A stretch of DNA of 7,306 nt from an uncultured Oscillibacter sp. (GCF_910584465.1 NZ_CAJUBK010000085.1:1-7306); one strand, 5' to 3'. Positions 1 to 5,313 are shown, counted from the stretch's first letter. Program-made: numbers and translations. Notes: generated from the sequence alone by a model not told the origin.

Positions 1-700
1 TCTTCCGGGCCAGGCCCTCGGCGATGGCGGTCTTGCCCACGCCGGGCTCGCCGATCAGGCAGGGGTTGTTCTTCGTCCGGCGGGAGAGGATCTGGATGAC
101 CCGCTGGATCTCGCTGTCCCGGCCCACCACGGGGTCCAGCTTGCCGTTCCGGGCGTCGGCGGTCAGGTCGCGGGTGAACTCCCGGAGGGTCTTGCTCCCG
201 CCGGAGGCGTTCTTCCCGCCCTCCTCCCGGGCGGAGGGGGAGACGGAGGGACGGCCCTGGGGCCGCTGGTCCAGCTTCTGCATCAGGGCGGCGTAGAGGG
301 GCCGGGCGTCCACCCCCGCCGTGCGGAGGATGCGGACGGCCATGTTGTTCCCCTCCCGCAGGAGGCCCGCCAGCAGGTGCTCGGTGCCCACGAGGGCGCT
401 GCCGCCGCGGACGGCGTCCTCCACGGCAATCTCCACCACGCGGCGGGCCCGGGGGGTCAGACCCTGGGCGGGGTTGCTGCCGGGGAGGCCCGCGCCCACG
501 CTGCGCTTGATGATCTGGACGACCATGTCGTCGGTGAGCCCGGCCTCCAGGAGGACGTCATGGGCCGCGCCCTGGTCCTCCCGGATGAGGCCCAGCAGCA
601 GGTGCTCGGTGCCCACATAGCCGTGGCCCAGTTCGCCCGCGGCCTCCTGGCTCAGGCGGAGGGCCTCCTCGGCCCCGGGGCTGAATTTTTTCTCGTTCAT
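1..700 (-). CDS. clpC: ClpC, AAA+ unfoldase of the Clp protease (5' part only)
   Basis: The visible 233 residues are the N-terminal part of a roughly 800-residue Hsp100 chaperone; the rest lies beyond base 1. It unfolds substrates and feeds them to ClpP in the cytoplasm. Two Clp-N repeats are visible (about residues 1-75 and 80-145), each with a GTEHLL signature (30-35 and 105-110). A polar linker (about 145-170) follows, then the start of the D1 ATPase domain with Walker A GEPGVGKT at 218-225. The glutamates of the two GTEHLL motifs (E32, E107) match those known in Bacillus ClpC as phospho-arginine docking residues. The start is the ATG at 700-698. Upstream is only a modest purine stretch (AAAGGAAG), about 10 bases away. 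The gene follows the mcsA-like gene by 37 bases and is probably cotranscribed with it under CtsR control. Identification is firm; ClpC is preferred over ClpE or ClpB because of the operon and the lack of an N-terminal zinc finger. Confidence 0.96.
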   Translation of the reverse strand, partial: MNEKKFSPGAEEALRLSQEAAGELGHGYVGTEHLLLGLIREDQGAAHDVLLEAGLTDDMVVQIIKRSVGAGLPGSNPAQGLTPRARRVVEIAVEDAVRGGSALVGTEHLLAGLLREGNNMAVRILRTAGVDARPLYAALMQKLDQRPQGRPSVSPSAREEGGKNASGGSKTLREFTRDLTADARNGKLDPVVGRDSEIQRVIQILSRRTKNNPCLIGEPGVGKTAIAEGLARK

Positions 701-737
701 GTGTATGACACTTCCTTTCGTGAAGTACGGTCCTTGG

Positions 738-1205
738 TCACTGTCCCATGCTGCGGATCTGGTCCCGGAGCTCCGCCGCCCGCTCGAAGTTTTCTTCCTG
801 GACGGCCCGCTGCATCTCCATCCGCAGGGCGTTGATCTGGCGGGCCTTGGAGATCTCCTCCTGTTCCTCCTGCTTCAGCAGGGTGTCCTGGGACTTCTGC
901 GGGGCCTCCTGTTCCTTCCCGGCCGGGGCGCCCAGGGCGGGCATGTCGGCGAAGAAGTCGTCGAAGGGGTCCTCCAGCATCCGGCCCATGCGGCCCAGCA
1001 GGGAGGGGTAGGGGGTGAAGAAGTCCTCGAACAGCCCGCCGCCGAAGATGCCGCGCATCATGCGCTGACTGTGTGCGGCCAGCTTCTGGGTGTAGCCCAG
1101 CTTCTCGGCGCAGTCGGCGCACAGGTGCTTCTCGGTGACGCGGCCGTTGACGTTGCTCTGGTAAACGAAGGTGACTTCATTCTTGCCACAATTCTCGCAT
1201 TTCAT
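738..1205 (-). CDS. mcsA: McsA-like zinc-finger protein with C-terminal UVR motif
   Basis: This 155-residue protein occupies the mcsA position between ctsR and clpC. The N-terminus has one four-cysteine zinc site: C3/C6 and C29/C32, both CxxC pairs. A middle segment (about 45-110) is acidic, with FF- and M-rich patches. A polar, probably helical stretch follows. The C-terminus is a UvrB/UvrC (UVR) motif at about 126-153, seen as LRMEMQRAVQEENFERAAEL and the residues after it. In Bacillus, McsA modulates CtsR and activates the arginine kinase McsB; UVR motifs also mediate contact with ClpC. Bacillus McsA carries a second CxxC pair set in its middle part, and none is seen here. The start ATG at 1205-1203 follows a perfect AGGAGG (1219-1214) by eight bases. 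mcsB is not present downstream. An alternative name is simply 'UvrB/UvrC motif-containing protein'; its role here as a ClpC adaptor is inferred. Confidence 0.88.
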   Translation of the reverse strand: MKCENCGKNEVTFVYQSNVNGRVTEKHLCADCAEKLGYTQKLAAHSQRMMRGIFGGGLFEDFFTPYPSLLGRMGRMLEDPFDDFFADMPALGAPAGKEQEAPQKSQDTLLKQEEQEEISKARQINALRMEMQRAVQEENFERAAELRDQIRSMGQ

Positions 1206-1278
1206 AATAGAATCCTCCTATATATCACGAATGTTTTTGGTTGACGGATCGAAGGGGCTGTCGTATCTTATGCCCGGG

Positions 1279-1731
1279 CTAGACTTGCAAGATCAGGACG
1301 TTCTTCAGGATGTCCGCCCGGACGCGGTCCCGGAGGTCCCGCGGCACAGCGCCCAGGGCTTTGTCCCCCACGGCGGCCAGCAGGGTCCGGCACAGGTCCT
1401 CCTCCAGGGCCCCGGCCCCGGCCAGGTTGCCGAGGATGGCCCGCGCGGAGGGCAGGTCCACCTGGGTGCCCAGGGAGTTGATGACGTGCATCAGCAGCGT
1501 CTCCCGGTCCACCTGGACGCGGGTGATGCGGATATAGCCGTTGCCGCCCCGGCGGCTCTCCACGATGTAGCCCCGTTCAGGGGAGAACCGGGTGGACATG
1601 ACGTAGTTGATCTGGCTGGGCACGCAGTTGAACCGCTGCGCCAGGTCGCTGCGCTGGACCTCCAGCACGCCGTCGCCCGTCTCGTCCAGGCATTCTTGCA
1701 GGAAGCTGGCGATCAGATCGGAAATACCCAT
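1279..1731 (-). CDS. ctsR: CtsR, repressor of class III heat-shock genes
   Basis: CtsR is a dimeric winged-helix repressor that binds a tandem heptad operator at clp genes and lets go on heat shock. The 150-residue product matches the family in length and core. Family sequence visible includes ISDLI at 3-7, LEVQRSDLAQRF at 23-34, CVPSQINYVMSTRF at 36-49, and ERGYIVES then the wing RRGGNGYIRI at 60-69. The C-terminal half (about 75-150) is the more variable four-helix domain. I chose the ATG at 1731-1729 because a GAGGTG ribosome site (1743-1738) sits six bases upstream and the protein then starts MGISD, as in characterised CtsR (MGHNISD). An in-frame GTG at 1740 would overlap that ribosome site. 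The wing, normally a run of four glycines, reads GGNG. The gene heads the operon, with the mcsA-like gene 73 bases downstream. Confidence 0.95.
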   Translation of the reverse strand: MGISDLIASFLQECLDETGDGVLEVQRSDLAQRFNCVPSQINYVMSTRFSPERGYIVESRRGGNGYIRITRVQVDRETLLMHVINSLGTQVDLPSARAILGNLAGAGALEEDLCRTLLAAVGDKALGAVPRDLRDRVRADILKNVLILQV

Positions 1732-1772
1732 GCGGGACACCTCGCTCTTTTGAGATTCACACCGGATTTGAC

Positions 1773-1789
1773 TTTGACTATCTTTGATG
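1773..1789 (-). promoter_or_regulatory. CtsR operator, promoter-distal copy (leader region)
   Basis: Read on the minus strand this is CATCAAA-GAT-AGTCAAA, close to the known CtsR consensus RGTCAAA-NAN-RGTCAAA. The downstream heptad matches fully and the upstream one differs at two positions. It lies about 8-24 bases downstream of the inferred transcription start of ctsR, so binding would block early elongation or initiation. A further TTTGAC half-site (plus strand, 1767-1772) abuts it in tandem. The operator role is inferred from sequence and position. Confidence 0.65.
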
Positions 1790-1803
1790 TTCCGGATGAT
1801 GTT

Positions 1804-1831
1804 AGTATACCACGCTCCACGCAGATGTCAA
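1804..1831 (-). promoter_or_regulatory. Sigma-A promoter of ctsR-mcsA-clpC
   Basis: On the minus strand a consensus -35 TTGACA (1831-1826) is followed after 16 bases by a -10 TATACT (1809-1804). Transcription should begin near 1797, giving a leader of about 65 bases before the ctsR ATG. The promoter is bracketed by two CtsR-type operators, one just upstream of the -35 and one downstream of the start point. Confidence 0.85.
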
Positions 1832-1840
1832 GAGAAAAGT

Positions 1841-1857
1841 TTTGACTTTCTTTGACG
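1841..1857 (-). promoter_or_regulatory. CtsR operator, upstream copy
   Basis: On the minus strand the site reads CGTCAAA-GAA-AGTCAAA. It matches the CtsR heptad consensus RGTCAAA-NAN-RGTCAAA at every position except the first. It ends nine bases upstream of the -35 hexamer of the ctsR promoter. Its near-perfect match and its position at the ctsR gene make it the best operator in the window. Confidence 0.85.
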
Positions 1858-1927
1858 TTTGTGAAAACAAATCGTGAACGGCCGGCGCGCATCCAAAAAT
1901 TTTCCTGTTAGCCCTTTCACAAACCCC

Positions 1928-1955
1928 TTGCTTTTTTTGGAGAGTATGCTACAAT
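1928..1955 (+). promoter_or_regulatory. Promoter of the ferredoxin gene
   Basis: A -35 TTGCTT (1928-1933) and a -10 TACAAT (1950-1955) are separated by 16 bases. A TGC directly before the -10 makes it an extended -10. Transcription would start near 1962, about 24 bases before the ferredoxin ATG. The promoter is divergent from the ctsR promoter and lies about 70 bases from the nearest CtsR operator, so no direct CtsR control is suggested. Confidence 0.75.
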
Positions 1956-1985
1956 GGGGATACAATTCTAATGGAGGTGCTACCC

Positions 1986-2159
1986 ATGGCCTATAAGATC
2001 ACTTCTGCCTGCGTGAGCTGCGGCGCTTGCTCTGACGCTTGCCCCGCCGGTGCCATCAGCCAGGGCGATGATTCTTACGTCATCGACGCCGCTGCCTGCC
2101 TGGACTGCGGTTCCTGCAGCGACACCTGCCCCAACGGCGCCATCGTCCCCGAGGAGTAA
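1986..2159 (+). CDS. 2[4Fe-4S] ferredoxin, clostridial type
   Basis: This 57-residue cytoplasmic electron carrier has two classical cluster motifs: CxxCxxCxxxCP at C9/C12/C15/C19 and again at C38/C41/C44/C48. Its size and symmetrical halves match low-potential bacterial ferredoxins that serve pyruvate:ferredoxin oxidoreductase, hydrogenase and Rnf-type complexes in anaerobes. The start is the ATG at 1986, seven bases after GGAGGT (1973-1978). An in-frame ATG at 1971 overlaps this ribosome site and is unlikely to be used. The gene has its own promoter and a strong terminator just after it, so it is probably a single-gene unit. More C/T in third positions (GCT, TCT, GAC) than in the neighbours fits a highly expressed gene. 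The specific redox partner cannot be read from the sequence. Confidence 0.96.
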   Translation: MAYKITSACVSCGACSDACPAGAISQGDDSYVIDAAACLDCGSCSDTCPNGAIVPEE

Positions 2160-2171
2160 AAAGGGATACAT

Positions 2172-2205
2172 AAAAGCCCTGTGAGCCTGGCTCACAGGGC
2201 TTTTT
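2172..2205 (+). terminator. Bidirectional intrinsic terminator between convergent genes
   Basis: A perfect stem of 15 base pairs (2172-2186 with 2190-2204) encloses a three-base loop CTG. The stem has a GC-rich core with AAAA on the left and TTTTT on the right. It therefore gives a T tract in both directions. It lies 12 bases after the ferredoxin stop and directly after the radical SAM gene stop on the other strand, so it should terminate both transcripts. Confidence 0.93.
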
Positions 2206-2206
2206 G

Positions 2207-3079
2207 TCATATCCCGGAGAGGTCGAAGTCCGGCGTATACGCTTCCTGGGCGGAGGTCCGCTCCTGGGTGTAGCCATGGGTGACGCCGCAGTTCTCCATA
2301 TACTCCACCGCCGCCCGGTACTCCGCCTGCGTCACACGGCGGGCCAGGAGGCCGGAGGCCCCCGGCTGGGGGGTGTACTGGCTCATGAGGGAGAACAGCA
2401 CGTCGCCGGGGCGGAAGGTCCCCGCCACCCAGTCGATGACGCGGCGGGCGTCCTCCAGCCCCCCGGGCAGGAGGAGGTGGCGGATCAGCACGCCGGACTT
2501 GAGGAGGCCGCCCTCCAGACGGCAGGGGCCGGTCTGGCGGAACATCTCCAAAATGGCGGGGACGGCATGGTCGAAGTAGTCCGGGGCGGCGGACCAGCGC
2601 CCGGCCGGGCCCGGCAGGGCGTATTTCAGGTCGGGGAGGTAGACCTGGACCTTCCCCTCCAGGAGGCGGAGGGTCTCGGCCTTCTCATAGCCGCCGCAGT
2701 TCCACACCACGGGGACGGGCCAGGGCTCCTCGCCCAGGGCTTCCAGCACCGCCGGGGCGAAATGGGTGGGGGTCACCAGGTCCAGGCAGGCCGCGCCTTG
2801 GGCGATGAGCTCCCGGAAGATCTGACGGAGGCGGGGGACCGTGACCGGCTCCCCCACGCCGCCCTGGGAGATGGGCTTGTTTTGGCAGTAGACACAGCGG
2901 AGGGCGCAGCCGGAGAAGAAGACGGCCCCGGCCCCGTGCTCGCCGGTGAGGCAGGGCTCCTCCCACCGGTGGAGCATGGCCCGGGCCACGACCGGCCGGC
3001 TCGGCATCCCGCAGACGCCGCCGGAGCGCTCCGGCGTCCGCTCCGCCCGGCAGTCGCGGGGGCAGAGACGGCAGATCAT
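2207..3079 (-). CDS. Radical SAM protein, PflA/PflX-like (COG1313 type)
   Basis: A 290-residue iron-sulfur enzyme of the radical S-adenosylmethionine superfamily. The SAM-cluster motif CxxxCxxC is at C58/C62/C65 in FFSGCALRCVYCQN, typical of proteins annotated as putative pyruvate formate-lyase activating enzymes. Before it lies a second cysteine set, C3/C6/C10 (CRLCPRDC) with C23 in GVCG; this N-terminal signature is shared by the COG1313 family and could bind another metal site. VWNCGGY and YLPDLKY in the central barrel are also family-like. No pyruvate formate-lyase or other glycyl-radical enzyme gene is next to it, so its substrate is unknown. The ATG (3079-3077) overlaps the thymidine kinase stop as ATGA, which implies translational coupling. 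It is the last gene of the minus-strand run and ends at the shared terminator. Confidence 0.88.
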   Translation of the reverse strand: MICRLCPRDCRAERTPERSGGVCGMPSRPVVARAMLHRWEEPCLTGEHGAGAVFFSGCALRCVYCQNKPISQGGVGEPVTVPRLRQIFRELIAQGAACLDLVTPTHFAPAVLEALGEEPWPVPVVWNCGGYEKAETLRLLEGKVQVYLPDLKYALPGPAGRWSAAPDYFDHAVPAILEMFRQTGPCRLEGGLLKSGVLIRHLLLPGGLEDARRVIDWVAGTFRPGDVLFSLMSQYTPQPGASGLLARRVTQAEYRAAVEYMENCGVTHGYTQERTSAQEAYTPDFDLSGI

Positions 3080-3663
3080 AGGGCCCCCACGTCGAAGTCC
3101 GGGCCCAGGTTGCCCTCCATCCAGTGGCGGCGGCAGAGGCCGATGTATTTGTCGTTGGCCCCCAGGACCACCTGCTCGCCCTCCTTCAGGACGTTGCCGT
3201 CCTCGTCGAAGCGGGCGTTGAAGGTGGCCTTCTTGCCGCACCAGCAGATGGTCTTGACCTCCTCGATCTTGTCTGCCATGATGAGGAGGGCGCAGCTGCC
3301 GGGGAACAGGTCCCCCTTGAAGTCCGCGCGCAGGCCGTAGCACATGACGGGGATGTCCAGGTCGTCCACGATGTGGACCAGGTGCATGACCTCCTCCTTC
3401 GAGAGGAACTGGGCCTCGTCCACGATGATGCAGGCGTTCTGCTGGAGCTCCATGATGGACATCTGCCGCATCTCGTCGAAGTAGACGCAGGGGTATTTCA
3501 AACCGATGCGGGAGTAGACCATATGGTCCCCGTCCCGGGCGTCCAGCCGGGGCTTGACCATCAGGGCCTTCTGCCCCCGCTCCTCGTAGTTGAAGCGGGC
3601 CATCAGGGCGTTGGCGGATTTGCTGGAGCCCATGGCTCCGTACTTGAAGTATAGTTGTGCCAT
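3076..3663 (-). CDS. tdk: Thymidine kinase, type II
   Basis: Phosphorylates thymidine to dTMP with ATP in pyrimidine salvage. The 195 residues match the bacterial type II family in length. The N-terminal P-loop is GAMGSSKS at 9-16, then NYEERGQKA at 25-33 and KPRLDARDG. The catalytic motif DEAQF is at 82-86 (glutamate 83 is the expected base). CYGLRADFKG is at 108-117. The C-terminal zinc site has C140/C142 and C177/H180 (CRRH). The P-loop departs from GxxxxGK[ST]: residue 14 is serine instead of glycine. The ATG at 3663 is placed by alignment to the usual MAQLYF start; no ribosome-binding site is visible before it. The preceding gene ends 31 bases upstream, so translation may depend on coupling or on an unrecognised site. 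Function is secure from the overall pattern. Confidence 0.95.
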   Translation of the reverse strand: MAQLYFKYGAMGSSKSANALMARFNYEERGQKALMVKPRLDARDGDHMVYSRIGLKYPCVYFDEMRQMSIMELQQNACIIVDEAQFLSKEEVMHLVHIVDDLDIPVMCYGLRADFKGDLFPGSCALLIMADKIEEVKTICWCGKKATFNARFDEDGNVLKEGEQVVLGANDKYIGLCRRHWMEGNLGPDFDVGAL

Positions 3664-3694
3664 AAATATACAAAGAGCGATCGTTTTCGACGGT

Positions 3695-4156
3695 TTATCC
3701 CTCGCTCGTTCCCTCCTCTTGTGTAGTTTCCGCGGCCTCGTCTTCCTGGGGCCCAGGGTAGTCGTAGACCCGCTCTGACGCGGGGATGTCGAAGACCATC
3801 TTCCCGCACTCCCGGCAGAGCCAGGTAGTCTTATAATGGCCCCAGCTACTCTCGTCCAGCACGTCAACGGCGTCCCCGGTCAGGCCCCGGAAAGGTTCAA
3901 ACTTATAGATGCCCGCGTACCAGTGGACACCGTCCCGCCCGCCGGTCAGAAAGCCCTGCTCCATCTCCTTCCCGCACCAGGGGCACTTCTCCGGGGGAAG
4001 CCGCTTGGCCTCCTCCCGTTCCTTTGCCCTGGCCTTGCGGTCCTCGTTCCACTGCTTCAGGCTGTCAAGGAGATCTGCTTGCGGCTCCTTGGCCTCCGGG
4101 CGGCGCTTCTCTGGTCTCCGGTCCCAGGGGTCGTCGCTTTGCTTCCAAAATGCCAT
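3695..4156 (-). CDS. Small zinc-ribbon protein of unknown function
   Basis: A 153-residue soluble protein without signal peptide or membrane segment. The N-terminal third (about 10-55) is very rich in Arg, Lys and Glu and probably helical. The centre holds CPWCGKEMEQGFL (C58/C61), then a W/Y/F-rich segment (HWYAGIYKFEPF, 78-89) and CRECGK (C114/C117). The two CxxC knuckles 52 residues apart would form one zinc ribbon. The CPxCGxEMexG start resembles a small-domain family found in Eubacteriales (DUF6487-like), from memory and not checked. The C-terminal tail (about 130-153) is acidic and likely disordered. The ATG follows GGAGGG (4166-4161), which overlaps the mutY stop, so translation is probably coupled to mutY. 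It sits between mutY and tdk; no function can be assigned from the sequence. Confidence 0.82.
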   Translation of the reverse strand: MAFWKQSDDPWDRRPEKRRPEAKEPQADLLDSLKQWNEDRKARAKEREEAKRLPPEKCPWCGKEMEQGFLTGGRDGVHWYAGIYKFEPFRGLTGDAVDVLDESSWGHYKTTWLCRECGKMVFDIPASERVYDYPGPQEDEAAETTQEEGTSEG

Positions 4157-4165
4157 AGGTCCCTC

Positions 4166-5224
4166 CTATCCGCCCAGCTCCCGGCGGGCCTCCTCCGCGT
4201 ACCGGGCGAAGGCCGAGGGGATGGCGCGGTCGTCCAATGTGTCCACCCAGACGAAGCCCTCCGGCCCTTCGCCGGAGACCTCCAGTGTGTAGCCGGTCAT
4301 GTGCCACTCCACGTGGCTGAAGACGTGCTTCGCCGTCCGGCGGTCCTTCCAGGCTTTCGGCGTCAGGCCCCAGGCGGCGGCGGCCTCCCCGGCGGCGCGC
4401 TCGTCCAGGGCGCCCTCCACATTGGGGAACTCCCACAGCCCTGCCAGCAGGCCGGAGGCCGGGCGCTTCCGCAGGGCGATCCGCCCCTCCCGGAGGAGGA
4501 GGAAGACCGTCTTCTCCTCCGTCCGCCGGGCCTTCTTCGAGGCCTTGACGGGGAGGCCCTCCGCCGTGCCCCGGATGCGGCCCAGACAGAGGTCCCGCAC
4601 GGGGCAGGAGGGGCACTTCGGCGGTCCGTTGGGGACGCAGACCGTGGCGCCCAGCTCCATGAGGGCCTGGTTGAAGACGCGGACGTCCGGCTCCGCCTCC
4701 GGGAAGACCGCCTGGACCTGGGCGCGGACGGCCCTCTTCGTCTGGGGGAGGGCGATGTCGTCGCGGAGGTCCGTCAGGCGGGCGACGACCCGGAGGACGT
4801 TCCCGTCCACCGCCGCCTCCCGCCGGGCGAAGGAGGCCGAGGCGATGGCGGCGGCGGTGTACTCCCCGACGCCGGGCAGGGCCAGGAGGCCGTCATAGGT
4901 GTCGGGGAAGCCGCCCCGCTCCGCGACCAGCTTGGCGGCTTTTTGGAGGTTCCGGGCGCGGCTGTAGTAGCCCAGGCCCTCCCAGAGCTTCATGAGCCGG
5001 TCCTCCGGCGCGGAGGCCAGGGCCCCGACGGTGGGGAACGCCGCCAGGAAGCGGGCGTAATAGCCCAGCACCGCTGCCACGCGGGTCTGCTGGAGCATGA
5101 TCTCTGAGACCCAGACCCGGTAGGGGTCCTGGGTCTTCCGCCAGGGCAGGTCCCTGGCGTTCTCCCGATACCACCGGAGGAGCGGCGGGGGGAGGGGGGC
5201 AAGCGTCGGATCGTTTCGTCTCAT
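4166..5224 (-). CDS. mutY: MutY, A/G-specific adenine DNA glycosylase
   Basis: MutY removes adenine mispaired with 8-oxoguanine. This 352-residue protein is full length. The catalytic glutamate is E41 in SEIMLQQT. The helix-hairpin-helix is LPGVGEYTAAAI (116-127) with Y122, and the catalytic aspartate is D140 in VDGNVLR. These correspond to E43, Y126 and D144 of the Geobacillus enzyme. The [4Fe-4S] cysteines are C196, C204, C207 and C213; the first gap is seven residues rather than the six common in other lineages. The C-terminal nudix-like domain that reads 8-oxoG includes GLLAGLWEFPN (258-268) and the FSH loop (302-304). The start is ATG 5224-5222, and no other in-frame start occurs before the conserved LLRWY segment. 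It has no Shine-Dalgarno site and lies six bases after a perfect extended -10, implying a leaderless mRNA. It heads the four-gene minus-strand run. Confidence 0.97.
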   Translation of the reverse strand: MRRNDPTLAPLPPPLLRWYRENARDLPWRKTQDPYRVWVSEIMLQQTRVAAVLGYYARFLAAFPTVGALASAPEDRLMKLWEGLGYYSRARNLQKAAKLVAERGGFPDTYDGLLALPGVGEYTAAAIASASFARREAAVDGNVLRVVARLTDLRDDIALPQTKRAVRAQVQAVFPEAEPDVRVFNQALMELGATVCVPNGPPKCPSCPVRDLCLGRIRGTAEGLPVKASKKARRTEEKTVFLLLREGRIALRKRPASGLLAGLWEFPNVEGALDERAAGEAAAAWGLTPKAWKDRRTAKHVFSHVEWHMTGYTLEVSGEGPEGFVWVDTLDDRAIPSAFARYAEEARRELGG

Positions 5225-5230
5225 GGGGAG

Positions 5231-5239
5231 ATTATAGCA
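5231..5239 (-). promoter_or_regulatory. Extended -10 promoter of mutY, giving a leaderless start
   Basis: The minus strand reads TGC-TATAAT, a full match to the extended -10 element (5239-5231). Seventeen bases upstream the -35 position holds TGTCCA, a poor match, as is common when the -10 is extended. The usual start point, seven bases past the -10, falls on the A of the mutY ATG at 5224. The six bases between (CTCCCC) contain no Shine-Dalgarno sequence. Confidence 0.75.
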
Positions 5240-5284
5240 CGATCGCGGGGAAATGGACAGCCCAATTTCCTGGGATCTTTTTGC

Positions 5285-5313
5285 TTGACATACCTAGTAT
5301 CGCTATGTATAAT
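5285..5313 (+). promoter_or_regulatory. Consensus sigma-A promoter of the padR cassette
   Basis: A perfect -35 TTGACA (5285-5290) and a perfect -10 TATAAT (5308-5313) are 17 bases apart, the ideal spacing. Transcription should begin near 5320. Such a strong promoter in front of a repressor gene suggests that it is normally held down; a large palindrome covers the spacer, -10 and start region. Confidence 0.9.

Noticed and set aside
1732..1740. GTG at 1740 as the start of ctsR
   Set aside because: The GTG overlaps the GAGGTG ribosome site that serves the ATG at 1731, and the ATG gives the family-like MGISD start.
1171..1845. Plus-strand open frame of 224 codons opposite ctsR
   Set aside because: It covers ctsR, its operators and its promoter; it has no ribosome site or known motif.
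1841..1985. CtsR control of the ferredoxin gene
   Set aside because: The nearest operator is about 70 bases upstream of the ferredoxin -35 and on the ctsR side, so repression of ferredoxin is unlikely.
2204..3340. Plus-strand open frame of 378 codons opposite the radical SAM gene and tdk
   Set aside because: It starts inside the terminator T tract, crosses two real genes and encodes a low-complexity product; the minus-strand genes have full catalytic motifs.
3080..3673. Upstream extension of the radical SAM frame to an ATG at 3673, giving 488 residues
   Set aside because: The extension overlaps the whole thymidine kinase gene in another frame and is Gly/Arg/Pro-rich without motifs. The ATG at 3079 gives the usual family length and an ATGA overlap.
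3664..3867. Upstream extension of the thymidine kinase frame to 3867
   Set aside because: It would overlap the end of the zinc-ribbon gene and add 68 residues before a conserved MAQLYF start; type II kinases start at this position.
3836..5107. Long plus-strand open frame of 423 codons opposite mutY and the zinc-ribbon gene
   Set aside because: It is a shadow in GC-rich DNA: its composition is Gly/Ala/Pro/Arg-rich, it has no recognisable motif, and it spans two well-supported minus-strand genes and their junction.
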